Positions 6,910 to 14,792 of a DNA stretch of 28,035 bases are shown one piece after another (the stretch's first letter is position 1; each line of letters starts with the position of its first letter). The notes under the pieces were generated by a model. The model was not told the DNA's origin. It did no database searches and saw only the letters and a program-made list of their open reading frames with translations. A program made the translations under genes and the position numbers. Origin of the DNA: an uncultured Clostridia bacterium (GTDB lineage: Bacteria; Bacillota; Clostridia; Peptostreptococcales; Anaerovoracaceae); contig CAKQUI010000016.1 of NCBI GenBank assembly GCA_934277495.1, positions 1 to 28,035 of the forward strand. The letters run 5' to 3'.

Positions 6910-8205
6910 ATGAAGGATAAAGAAAGCAAATTATTCGATACCGGCGGTAAGGTCTATTTCGGATGGTGGGTGACTCTGGCAGGGTTCATCCTGGTAGTGT
7001 TCGGCTACTCGTGTATAGTTTCCATAACAGGTGTGTTCTTCCTTCCGGTGACGGAGGATCTGGGGTTCAGTATAGGGCAGTTCTCTCTGTACATAACGAT
7101 ACAATGTCTGGCAAGTGTGCTGGCGCTGTTCATTTTCCAGAGTAAAATGACTAAGAAGTACATAAGGAAGATAATGGTCTTTGCGGCCATATGCGGTGCG
7201 GCGTCGTTCCTAGGATTCGCATCGGCACAGCAGCTGTGGCACTTTTACATACTGGCCATTCCTCAGGGATTCTGTTTCTCACTGCTGACCAGCACGCCGT
7301 GTACGGTCATCATAAGCAACTGGTTCGGCATGAAGCTGAGGGGGCTGGCGCTGGGACTGCTGTTCTCGCCGCTGGGGGCCATGATAATGTCCTGGGTGAT
7401 GAACATCATCGTGCAGCACCTGGGCTGGAGAGCAGGCTATCTGATGATCGGAGTATGTCTCGTGGTGATCTGCATCCCGTGCGTACTGGTCTTCATGAAG
7501 TGGTCGCCGGAGGATATGGGTCTGGCAAGAAAAGGTGAGCTGGACGAGACACCTGTCGTGGACAAAGGCGAGGTGGAAGGCGCTACCTTCAGACGTGCGC
7601 TGAAAAGGCCGTCCACATGGATCGTTCTGCTGTCTGCAATGGCTATAACCATCGCTTCGGGAACACTGCTGAGCCACACCATGCCTTTCCTTGAACTGGG
7701 CGGGCTCTCCAATACGATGGCGTCGTCGGTATTCTCGCTGATGTTCGGTGCTCTCATCATAGGCCAGATCGTTGTGGGCGCATACTGTGACAGATTCAAG
7801 CTCAGCACAGGCGCTGTGGCTGTGTCGGTCATATTCGGGATAGCTTTCCTGGCCACCGTTGCAATACCGAGCTGTCCGTGGCTGGTGATCGTGCTGATAC
7901 TGGGGTACGGTTTCGGATGTCCTGCAGTCAATGTCATCTCCCCGCTGGTCATGAATCATATGTTCGGGGAAAAGGAAATAGGCAGATTCATAGCGTACCT
8001 GAACATCTTCATCGCATTCGGCGTGGCTTTCGGCTCATCCATCGTGGGCGTGATCTACGATCTGACTGGTTCCTATACTCCGGCGTTCCTGCTGATGGCG
8101 GCGCTGCTGTTCATATCGGCGATCCTCAGAGGGATATTCTGCTCGAAGAAATTCTATTACAAGAACAGGATAAGTCAGAAAGAGCTTCATGAAAAGGTAA
8201 GCTGA
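6910..8205 (+). CDS. MFS transporter, oxalate/formate-antiporter-like
   Basis: This 431-residue major facilitator has about 12 membrane segments in two halves, split by a hydrophilic loop near residues 195-225 (WSPEDMGLARKGELDETP). The YFGWWVTLAGF opening and the SNWFGMKLRGLALGLLFS stretch after helix 4 resemble the oxalate/formate antiporter and monocarboxylate group, which moves small organic anions. The start has only a weak ribosome site (GGTAGGTAGAAAG). It lies 166 nt after the amidohydrolase on the same strand, so the pair probably handle one compound: the carrier imports it or exports the product. Substrate unknown. A good terminator follows at 8269-8302. Confidence 0.87.
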   Translation: MKDKESKLFDTGGKVYFGWWVTLAGFILVVFGYSCIVSITGVFFLPVTEDLGFSIGQFSLYITIQCLASVLALFIFQSKMTKKYIRKIMVFAAICGAASFLGFASAQQLWHFYILAIPQGFCFSLLTSTPCTVIISNWFGMKLRGLALGLLFSPLGAMIMSWVMNIIVQHLGWRAGYLMIGVCLVVICIPCVLVFMKWSPEDMGLARKGELDETPVVDKGEVEGATFRRALKRPSTWIVLLSAMAITIASGTLLSHTMPFLELGGLSNTMASSVFSLMFGALIIGQIVVGAYCDRFKLSTGAVAVSVIFGIAFLATVAIPSCPWLVIVLILGYGFGCPAVNVISPLVMNHMFGEKEIGRFIAYLNIFIAFGVAFGSSIVGVIYDLTGSYTPAFLLMAALLFISAILRGIFCSKKFYYKNRISQKELHEKVS

Positions 8206-8268
8206 GTCCACATGCAAAGTGGCGGTGCGGCCTCAGACATGATGCTGACGAAAATATGTGAAACTCAA

Positions 8269-8302
8269 AGCGCAGCGGCCGGGAGGGCGGCTGCGCTGTT
8301 TT
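8269..8302 (+). terminator. Terminator after the MFS gene
   Basis: AGCGCAGC (8269-8276) pairs perfectly with GCTGCGCT (8290-8297), followed by TGTTTT. It lies 64 nt past the MFS stop codon. The rest of 8303-8459 holds nothing recognisable. Confidence 0.8.
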
Positions 8303-8459
8303 GATGGCGACGATGCCGGCGGACAGCAGACCCGGTCAGATCCGTGTGCCCCGGCGCGTCGTGTATCTCACGGGCGAAAACTGACAGCCTCTCTGGGGCG
8401 TCATGGAGCCGTGTATCCAGCAGGCAGGCCCGTACATCCCGGCGGCGGGCTGCTGCCGC

Positions 8460-8900
8460 CTATTCCTCGTGGGCGTGGTCGTAAAGTCGCTGGATGTCTT
8501 CCGGCAGTCCGTCGGGGAGCATCTGGCAGATGCGGTCTTCGCTGCCGTCTTTCATGGCCTGTTCGTAGTACCAGCACTTGAACCGGATCATATCCAGAGT
8601 ACGCTGCATCTTTTCAAGTTCTTCTTCGGCGGCTTTCCTGTGCTGCAGGAAAAATTCATGGCGCTTGCTGTATGTGCTGCTGCCTTCTGCGCACCATTTC
8701 ATGAACTGGCGTATGTCTTTTATCTCGGCTCCGGACTTCTTGAGACATTCCACAACACGGAGCGATTCGAGCTCTCTGTCGCTGAACTGGCGTATGCCTG
8801 ATGACCGCTCAAGATTCGGGAAAAGCCCTTCCTTGTCGTAGTATCTCAGTGTGGATACCGGCATATCGAACATTTCTGAAACCTGACCTATAGTGTACAT
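8460..8900 (-). CDS. MerR-family transcriptional regulator
   Basis: This 146-residue regulator has the N-terminal MerR winged HTH (MYTIGQVSEMFDMPVSTLRYYDKEGL; second wing helix near SSGIRQFSDRELESL). A long coiled-coil dimer helix follows (about residues 80-115: HRKAAEEELEKMQRTLDMIRFK). The short C-terminal region lacks the cysteine pattern of metal-sensing MerR proteins, so a small organic or redox effector is more likely; that is inference. The start has AAAGGAGG 8 nt upstream. A typical MerR promoter-operator (9037-9067) lies 137 nt upstream and reads towards this gene, so it probably controls itself. No other target gene is adjacent on that side. Confidence 0.9.
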   Translation of the reverse strand: MYTIGQVSEMFDMPVSTLRYYDKEGLFPNLERSSGIRQFSDRELESLRVVECLKKSGAEIKDIRQFMKWCAEGSSTYSKRHEFFLQHRKAAEEELEKMQRTLDMIRFKCWYYEQAMKDGSEDRICQMLPDGLPEDIQRLYDHAHEE

Positions 8901-9036
8901 TTTATCTGCCTCCTTTGCTGGATCCTGATACTATACTCCGGCATATAAAGAGATGCTGGCTGAGCAGCAGGGTGCAGAGCCGTTCGATGCATTAAAACCG
9001 CTGTCCTGCCGGATATATCGTTGCATTGTAAAAAAT

Positions 9037-9067
9037 ATCATAACCTGAAGTCAGCTTCAGGTATCAG
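9037..9067 (-). promoter_or_regulatory. MerR-type promoter: dyad inside a 19-bp spacer
   Basis: On the minus strand CTGATA (9062-9067) and TATGAT (9037-9042) are 19 bp apart. Within the spacer lies the 20-bp dyad ACCTGAAGTCAGCTTCAGGT (9043-9062). A long 19-bp spacer holding a symmetric GAAGT-type dyad is the hallmark of MerR-activated promoters. It faces the merR gene at 8460-8900. Confidence 0.7.
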
Positions 9068-9209
9068 TGTAAAGATATCACAGATGATAAAAGCTGTCAA
9101 ATTGTAAAAGCAGGGGAGGGAGAGTGCCACGTTCAGGTTAGCAGGTGCATGCTGTGGCTTTCGACAGGATAAAACAGATTTCAACGAGTATCTGAAATAG
9201 GCGATCTTC

Positions 9210-9370
9210 GCCTGAACTTGGAGAGCCTGTTCCCAAATCTACGATTCGGTGGAAGGTCCCATGAGGATCGCCGATGGCTTCATGGGCAGAAAGTCATCGC
9301 TCGCTGAAGCTTCCTGTTGTGGCTGTGCTTTCGTTGTCCTGATTTCTGAGCAGGCTGAAACTTGGGAACC
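9210..9370 (+). ncRNA. Candidate structured RNA or intergenic repeat, copy B
   Basis: This gene-free element is closely related to 1271-1500. Shared blocks are GCCTGNNCTTGGAGA, CCTRTYCCAA, GGAAGGTCCCATG (9251-9263), GGATCGCC and ATGGCT. Its ends form a perfect 8-bp long-range helix: GTTCCCAA (9229-9236) with TTGGGAAC (9362-9369), closing about 125 nt. A stem-loop at 9387-9426 follows 17 nt later and could end the transcript. No promoter was assigned and no RNA family recognised. Confidence 0.5.
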
Positions 9371-9386
9371 CTTCGCTGTTATACAT

Positions 9387-9426
9387 AAAAGACCGGCTCC
9401 GATGGTGATCACCGGTGCCGGTCTTT
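9387..9426. terminator. Bidirectional terminator-like stem-loop
   Basis: AAAGACCGGC (9388-9397) pairs perfectly with GCCGGTCTTT (9417-9426); a GGTGATCACC palindrome sits in the loop. T-runs are short on both strands (TCTTT, TCTTTT). It separates the element at 9210-9370 from the end of the minus-strand permease gene. Confidence 0.6.
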
Positions 9427-9535
9427 GTGGTCCGGAGGTTTCAGCCGGGCCGTTCAGAGGCGGTCATATATACCGTTTCTGAAAATATGTCATTTGTCAG
9501 AAGAAGTTATAGCTTTGCTGTAACGATATGAACTT

Positions 9536-11005
9536 TTAATGCTGTGTCAGTACGTCTGATTCAGGGGTATCTGACACGGGTGTGTTTTCTGAAGGATCCT
9601 CAGCGAAATTTTCCTCGGATCCGATCCTGAAAGCTTCTCTTGCTGTTTCCTCATCCTCGGCAGCGGCTTCCAGATGGATGCGTTTATGACATTCCTCCCA
9701 GTAACGTCCGCCTCTGTAGATCTTCTTGAAGAAGATGTACGCTGGTATGGATGTTGCTGCCAGTCCCAGCCCTACGATCCAGTTGTCTGCAAATACGCTG
9801 GCTCCGTAGATGACTATCGGGAAACACAGATATACGATATATGCCTTGTTCGGCAGAGGGACCTTGAAGTCCAGCTTCATATCAGGCTGTTTGATCCTCA
9901 GCTTGATATTGGCGATGAACATCATGATGACCGGTACTGCGTAAAGTATGGACGCTATACCTACGAAAGCGATGAAGCTTCCTGACGAGCAGAGTCCGAT
10001 GCTGACTACCGACAGTATGATGATAGCCATATAAGGCGTCTTGAACTTCTTGTGCTCCTTGGAGAAGATCTTGAAAAACTGACCTTTTTCACTGAAGGAT
10101 TTCATCAGGTATGCGTATGCCAGTATGTATTCACAGAGGATCATCATGCTGGCAAGGCTGCCTGCTGCTACGAAGGCCCATCTCAGCGGAGCACCGCCTA
10201 CGATATTACCGACTTCCACGAAGGAAAGAGGACCTTCAGATGACCAGTCCTGCCAGTGTCCTACAGCTGACAGTGCAGGCATTACCCAGAGGATGTACAT
10301 TACCGATATGATAGGTATAGCCAGTACTATAGCTTTCGGTACTTTGCGTGAACCATCTTCTATATCTCCCGACATAGTGGAGATTGTCTCGAAACCTGTG
10401 TTGAACCAGATACCTACAAGAAGACCCTGTCCTGCTGCCTGCAGGAATGACATGTTTTCAGGTACCATAGGTTCCACCGGGCTGTACTTGACGTCTGTAA
10501 GGGACAGAACTACAAGTATTATGAACGGTATTACGCAAAGTATAGTGATAACAGAAGCCAGATTGCTTACCAGCTTGATGCCGATGATATTTATTATAGC
10601 GAATATGGCTATAAGTGCGGCACACAGACACCAGTAAACAAAAGCATCCACTTTTATCGGGAGGAGCATTTTCATGTAATTGGCACTGAGCACTGCGAAT
10701 GTGGCAGGTTCGACGAATCCGGCGATGGTGTAGCACCAGCCGCTGACGAATCCTGCTTTTTCACCCAGTCCGTTCTTGGCCCAGGTGTACATGCCCCCGT
10801 CTTCAGGATATGCAGATGAAAGTTCTGCAGATGACAGTCCGAATGGCAGTGACCATACGAATGGTATGAGTATGAAGACCAGCATTGTCATTCCCGGACC
10901 TACGGAACCGACCAGGTCTTCGATGCCGAATCCGCCGCCGGCAACGGTGACGCATATCATCATGACCAGCGCGAAGACGGATATCTTCGATTTTTTCTTT
11001 GACAT
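9536..11005 (-). CDS. APC-family amino-acid/polyamine permease
   Basis: This 489-residue permease has about 12 membrane helices and a ~55-residue acidic cytoplasmic tail (AEDEETAREAF to the end). Helix 1 reads VAGGGFGIEDLVGSVGPG and is followed by the FVWSLPFGLSSAELSSAYPEDGGMYTW stretch; this resembles the polyamine-uptake/LAT branch of the APC superfamily (GGPFGVED, AELSTAFP). A cationic amino acid or polyamine is therefore a reasonable guess, not shown. The start MSKKKSK is preferred over a longer N-terminus because GAAAGGAAG lies about 10 nt upstream and the extension has no membrane or family similarity. The upstream enzyme gene at 11272-12558 is on the same strand but separated by a terminator. 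Confidence 0.88.
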   Translation of the reverse strand: MSKKKSKISVFALVMMICVTVAGGGFGIEDLVGSVGPGMTMLVFILIPFVWSLPFGLSSAELSSAYPEDGGMYTWAKNGLGEKAGFVSGWCYTIAGFVEPATFAVLSANYMKMLLPIKVDAFVYWCLCAALIAIFAIINIIGIKLVSNLASVITILCVIPFIILVVLSLTDVKYSPVEPMVPENMSFLQAAGQGLLVGIWFNTGFETISTMSGDIEDGSRKVPKAIVLAIPIISVMYILWVMPALSAVGHWQDWSSEGPLSFVEVGNIVGGAPLRWAFVAAGSLASMMILCEYILAYAYLMKSFSEKGQFFKIFSKEHKKFKTPYMAIIILSVVSIGLCSSGSFIAFVGIASILYAVPVIMMFIANIKLRIKQPDMKLDFKVPLPNKAYIVYLCFPIVIYGASVFADNWIVGLGLAATSIPAYIFFKKIYRGGRYWEECHKRIHLEAAAEDEETAREAFRIGSEENFAEDPSENTPVSDTPESDVLTQH

Positions 11006-11124
11006 AACAGTCAGCTTCCTTTCTTGATTACCTTTGTTTTCTGACCGGGGAGTTCCAGTGTGTGTCCGCTGCTCTGAGATGATGTCTCTCCCGGAGCGGG
11101 CAGATGAAACCCGAAACCCCGGTG

Positions 11125-11161
11125 AAAAAACTGCGGAGCCTGCATGATATGCGGCTCCGCA
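11125..11161 (-). terminator. Terminator of the saccharopine dehydrogenase-like gene
   Basis: TGCGGAGCC (11132-11140) pairs perfectly with GGCTCCGCA (11153-11161). On the minus strand it is followed by GTTTTTT (11125-11131). It lies between the dehydrogenase and permease genes, so the two are at most partly co-transcribed. Confidence 0.85.
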
Positions 11162-11271
11162 TTGACTATGCAAGTGTTTGCGTTATAGATTATGCAGGGA
11201 GATGGTCATAGAAGAAGGAATCAGTAACTATTGTGCTTCGCTCTCCCTGCTGAGATCATGACCTGTGCCGT

Positions 11272-12558
11272 TTATTTTCCAACTGCGTCGATGAATGCCT
11301 TTTCATTGAGTTCGTCTGCGTATTCGGAATCCATTTCCTTGATACCTGCAGGGAATTCATATTTAGCAAGTCTTTCTACGAACGGATCCGGATCGAAGTG
11401 TTCAGGTCCCCATGCGCCGGCTTCGTTCCAGATGCCTCTTGCAATGAGTTCCATCATGATAACAGGTCCTACAGCTGTCTGTGCTACTACGGAGTTTGTA
11501 GTGTATTTGGCAACGCACTCCTGGTTGTCTGCTATCTGATAGAGATATACTGACCTGTACTTGCCGTCTTTCCATCCTGTTACCCATGTGCCTGCACAGC
11601 CCTTGCCTGTCATCGTCAGTGTCGATTCTACAGGTGAAGGGATGACTTTGCATACGAAGTCTCTTGGAGTGATCTCTGCATCGCCTACTTTTATCTTTGT
11701 AGTCTTGTCTGCCAGACCATACTCGTAAAGAGTGAGGAGTTTCTTTCTGAATTCTGCAGGTACGCCGTATTTGAATGTAACTCTGTTGCAGTCGATCTCT
11801 CTTGGAACCAGACTTACTTCTTCGTGTTCTACATTCACTACTTCAACATCGCCGATGCCGCCAGGGAAGTTGAATACTTCAGGTTCTGAGAACTGCTCTG
11901 TGCATTTCCAGTGACCATCAGGGAATTCTTCTGTCTTTTCCCATACTACAGGAGGTGCCAGGCACTCGTCTATAGTGGTCCATACAGAGAATCCGAAGTC
12001 TGATGATGTATTGCCGTAGTTGTCTCCATCTCTTACGTTCACTTCGTCGATCTTGTCGAAGAGGTGTTTTGCAGCGTATTTTGCAAATACGTCAGCCATG
12101 CCCGGCTCTACGCCTGATCCGCATACTGCGATCTTTCCGTTCTTTTTCCATTCTTCACATTTAGCGAACTGGTAGTCGCCCATCTTGATGTTGACTTTGC
12201 CGAACGGATCGTCAGCATCAGGTGTGCTCAGTGTCATAGCGCAGTCGAGGTAACCTATGCCAAGCTCCAGAGCTGTGTCGAATATAGTTTCGTTCATTCG
12301 AGGGTCGCATGCGTTCATAGTGAAATCTATGTCGTGCTCTTTTACTACTGCCTTGATGCTCTCAGGGTCTCTTGCATTTATATGTGCAGGAACGAATTTG
12401 CCGCCGCCGCATATCTCGTTTGCTACTTTTTCAGCTCTTGCTGCATCATAGTCTGCAACTACTATTTTTTCCGCCCAGTCAGCTTCTCTGCCCTGTCTTG
12501 CGATGATCTTTGCTGCTGATGTACCGACTCCGCCTGCTCCGATAATAAGTAATTTCAT
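11272..12558 (-). CDS. Saccharopine dehydrogenase family protein
   Basis: This 428-residue NAD(P)-dependent oxidoreductase has an N-terminal Rossmann fold (LLIIGAGGVGTSAAK at 3-17) and the family's large C-terminal domain. The family includes saccharopine reductase/dehydrogenase (lysine metabolism) and carboxy(nor)spermidine dehydrogenase (polyamine synthesis); the sequence alone does not decide between them. NACDPRMNETIFDTALELGIGYLDCAM is the usual end of the nucleotide domain. The start is well supported by GGAGG 7 nt upstream. The permease downstream (9536-11005) resembles polyamine/cationic amino-acid carriers, which fits either pathway. Its promoter region shares a 15-bp motif with the membrane LuxR gene at 13447-14487 and holds a 20-bp dyad, so that regulator may control it. 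Confidence 0.85.
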   Translation of the reverse strand: MKLLIIGAGGVGTSAAKIIARQGREADWAEKIVVADYDAARAEKVANEICGGGKFVPAHINARDPESIKAVVKEHDIDFTMNACDPRMNETIFDTALELGIGYLDCAMTLSTPDADDPFGKVNIKMGDYQFAKCEEWKKNGKIAVCGSGVEPGMADVFAKYAAKHLFDKIDEVNVRDGDNYGNTSSDFGFSVWTTIDECLAPPVVWEKTEEFPDGHWKCTEQFSEPEVFNFPGGIGDVEVVNVEHEEVSLVPREIDCNRVTFKYGVPAEFRKKLLTLYEYGLADKTTKIKVGDAEITPRDFVCKVIPSPVESTLTMTGKGCAGTWVTGWKDGKYRSVYLYQIADNQECVAKYTTNSVVAQTAVGPVIMMELIARGIWNEAGAWGPEHFDPDPFVERLAKYEFPAGIKEMDSEYADELNEKAFIDAVGK

Positions 12559-12591
12559 AATTTGCCTCCGTTTCCGATCCTATCTTTCGAT

Positions 12592-12635
12592 AGATACAAT
12601 AAAGTACAGGTTTTTATACTGCCTGTGTGCAGTAT
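12592..12635 (-). promoter_or_regulatory. Promoter region with shared 15-bp motif and a 20-bp dyad
   Basis: On the minus strand a TATAAA -10 (12613-12618) has no good -35. Overlapping its upstream edge is a perfect dyad, ATACTGC-N6-GCAGTAT (12616-12635), of the size LuxR-type regulators bind. Six bases past the -10 is TACTTTATTGTATCT (12592-12606), identical to 14516-14530 before the membrane luxR gene. The weak -35 suggests activator dependence. Confidence 0.5.
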
Positions 12636-13393
12636 ATGATGACTGCTGCTGTGTGAGACCTTTATATAAGAAAAGTCTTGTATGAAGATCTCCGTACCGC
12701 CCTTCAGTGTTTCAGGTCATTTATATAAAGACTGATGCCTCTGAAAGGTGCCTTTGTATATGCTGATGTTTTCACCGGACTGTCTTTTCTGATATGTATG
12801 TCCCGGTTTGCTGTTTGGGACCGTTTCTTTTGTCGCCGGTGCTCCTTCAGTATACACCTTGCTGTGAGCTGCCACCATGTTTATGTATGCGCTCCTGATA
12901 TAAAATGATGTTTTATGAGTGCGCTGGAATCTGAGTCTGCATCGTGTGCGTTTTCGTTTTCCATGTCTGAATCATACGACAAAATGAAAATTCAGACAAC
13001 TACCCGAAAGGGTCAAAAGGCGTATCAGCAGGGTATCAGATGCGGTATCACGGGTATGGACCGATAGGGCCACAGCATTGAAATTCCAACGACCAGAGGT
13101 GATACATCGCTGTATATGACTGTGAAAATACATAGAAAAAATATATTTTCGTGATAGAAATAAAATGGTGTCAGAGGGAGCAGATGCACAGAGATCCGGC
13201 TATCTGTCCAGGCGTAAAAGAATGATAATACCATAACAAATATCGGAAACATGTCATCCTGCAGGAGCTGATACCAAAGCACCATACATCTCCACAGCAA
13301 ACCCGTATACTGGCAGCGAAATCTGTGATGAGAAAAGAGCTGTATCGGCAATAAAAGGCGACGCCGCATCAGAAACAATTGAGATCAAGAATC
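12636..13393. other. Long intergenic region, no gene recognised
   Basis: About 750 bp between the saccharopine-dehydrogenase promoter and the terminator of the membrane luxR gene. One frame on the minus strand (13025-13378) is open from a TTG but has no ribosome site and no recognisable domain. The only clear structure is the inverted repeat at 12964-12998. Otherwise I see nothing in it. Confidence 0.6.
12964..12998. repeat. Perfect 9-bp inverted repeat
   Basis: TGTCTGAAT (12964-12972) and ATTCAGACA (12990-12998) form perfect arms around a 17-nt spacer. No T-run follows on either strand, so it is not a standard terminator. It could be an operator or an RNA hairpin; there is no adjacent gene start. 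Confidence 0.5.
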
Positions 13394-13427
13394 AAAAAAC
13401 GGGCAGGAGCCTATGCCCTCTGCCCGT
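13394..13427 (-). terminator. Terminator of the membrane luxR gene
   Basis: ACGGGCAG (13399-13406) pairs with CTGCCCGT (13420-13427). On the minus strand it is followed by six T. It lies 19 nt past the stop codon. Confidence 0.92.
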
Positions 13428-13446
13428 GATATACGATGTCCTGTAT

Positions 13447-14487
13447 TCAGTGAGCCGCTGCTGCAGCTTTTTCTTTGGCGCTGCTGTCGCCGTTTTTTCC
13501 TGAGATCTGCGACTGCACCAGATGTGCCAGCTCCATCCTTGAGGAAACGTCGAGCTTTTCGAAGATGTTGTGCATATGACGTTTGACGGTATGGGGCGAT
13601 ATGTAAAGCTTTTCTGCGATCACGGGATTTGTAAGTCCCTGATATGCCAGTATCATGACGTCACGCTCTCGCTCAGTAAGTCTGTAGTTCTGTGCGACCA
13701 GGTCGAGGGCCTCCTCCTCGGTGAGCTGACGGGGCTGCGGCTGACTGTCACTGAAGAAAAACGGCGTGAAGTCCTTTTTATATATGTACATTATAGTGAG
13801 TGCATTGGTGATGATAAGCATCAGCGATGTGACAGCATACAGTTTCGAACACTGCAGCGAAAGATGTATAGCGTGGATGAACACCAGGACTACCACAGTA
13901 TTGTTCCACAGCGTATTGAAGCACACGAAAATGCTTACGATGATTATGTAGCTGCGGCTGAATGTGTCTGGGATCTCCCTGTAACCGATACGGATATATG
14001 CAGCTGTAAAGAAGGTCACAGCAGCACCCAGCACGCCTTCGCCGATGATGACCGTGACTTCCTGCCACGGGATGTCAGTTGAGTAGTATTCATCCAGCAG
14101 GAAAATATAAATCACTGCCGACAGTACCATAAGGCATGGGAAGATCCGGTCGGTGAGTTTGCGGAGCTTTTCCATACGGTGGTCCTTTGAGTCGATGATA
14201 GCGTCTATCAGTTTCACCCAGGTGTAGCCCATGGCATAGAAAACTATCGAGTCTATGCCACGCATGAGCGGTCCTGCTGCAAATTCACTGAGCACAAGTT
14301 CCCGGTAATACGAGACATAGTATTCCAGCCCAAGCAGCAGGGACACTATCGCAAAATTCCGGGCAGCTCTGACCAGTTTCGTACTGCCGGTGACATTGTG
14401 CTTCCTTATCATCAGCACCAGCGTTATAGCCTGCAGACTCAGGAAACACATTATCATATAAATAATGAACAGTGTGTTTGAAATCAT
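13447..14487 (-). CDS. Membrane-anchored LuxR-family regulator
   Basis: This 346-residue protein has about seven predicted membrane segments (roughly residues 5-250), then a LuxR/GerE HTH ([42 protein letters not shown]..., about 268-325). It ends in a low-complexity KEKAAAAAH tail. It is a one-component design: the membrane part presumably senses a ligand or membrane state and the HTH binds DNA. The start MISNTLF is chosen because AGAAGGT lies 7 nt upstream; the 20-residue-longer version starts in the leader. A near-consensus promoter (TTGAAA-17-TATACT) lies upstream, and the 15-bp motif just past it also occurs before the saccharopine-dehydrogenase gene. Likely targets are that gene, the permease and itself; this is inference. 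Confidence 0.87.
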   Translation of the reverse strand: MISNTLFIIYMIMCFLSLQAITLVLMIRKHNVTGSTKLVRAARNFAIVSLLLGLEYYVSYYRELVLSEFAAGPLMRGIDSIVFYAMGYTWVKLIDAIIDSKDHRMEKLRKLTDRIFPCLMVLSAVIYIFLLDEYYSTDIPWQEVTVIIGEGVLGAAVTFFTAAYIRIGYREIPDTFSRSYIIIVSIFVCFNTLWNNTVVVLVFIHAIHLSLQCSKLYAVTSLMLIITNALTIMYIYKKDFTPFFFSDSQPQPRQLTEEEALDLVAQNYRLTERERDVMILAYQGLTNPVIAEKLYISPHTVKRHMHNIFEKLDVSSRMELAHLVQSQISGKNGDSSAKEKAAAAAH

Positions 14488-14515
14488 ATCGTTACCTTCT
14501 TCTGACCATTGAAAC

Positions 14516-14566
14516 AGATACAATAAAGTATATTCCAAGTATATCATTGAGATGGCATATTTTCAA
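14516..14566 (-). promoter_or_regulatory. Promoter of the membrane luxR gene, with shared motif
   Basis: On the minus strand TTGAAA (14561-14566), a 17-nt spacer and TATACT (14538-14543) make a strong promoter. TACTTTATTGTATCT (14516-14530) begins seven bases past the -10, at the expected transcription start. The same 15-mer sits at nearly the same distance from the start codon at 12592-12606. Confidence 0.72.
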
Positions 14567-14601
14567 AGTCTGAGCCGGAGTCGGATATCCGGCAGTTAAG
14601 G

Positions 14602-14639
14602 AAAAATCAGTGTGATAAAAGTCTGAAAACACTGATTTT
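14602..14639. repeat. Perfect 11-bp inverted repeat between divergent genes
   Basis: AAAATCAGTGT (14603-14613) and ACACTGATTTT (14629-14639) flank a 15-nt spacer, 36-73 nt upstream of the luxR -35. It lies between two divergent genes, so an operator is more likely than a terminator, but the TTTT end leaves both open. Confidence 0.55.
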
Positions 14640-14792
14640 CAAAGCATTTGACGGCAGCTGTGATGTATCCGGGAGTCTGTATTATCTGCAGAAATTTAAA
14701 AACAAGGCAAAAAAGTAGCAGTTATAAAGCAAATAGATGCACGGAATCGTGATATGATTATAACGTACGATCATACATACAGGAGAATCATC

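Noticed and set aside
13025..13378. 117-codon minus-strand frame rich in Phe, Tyr and Leu
   Set aside because: It starts only at a TTG without a ribosome site, has no recognisable domain and lies downstream of a strong terminator.
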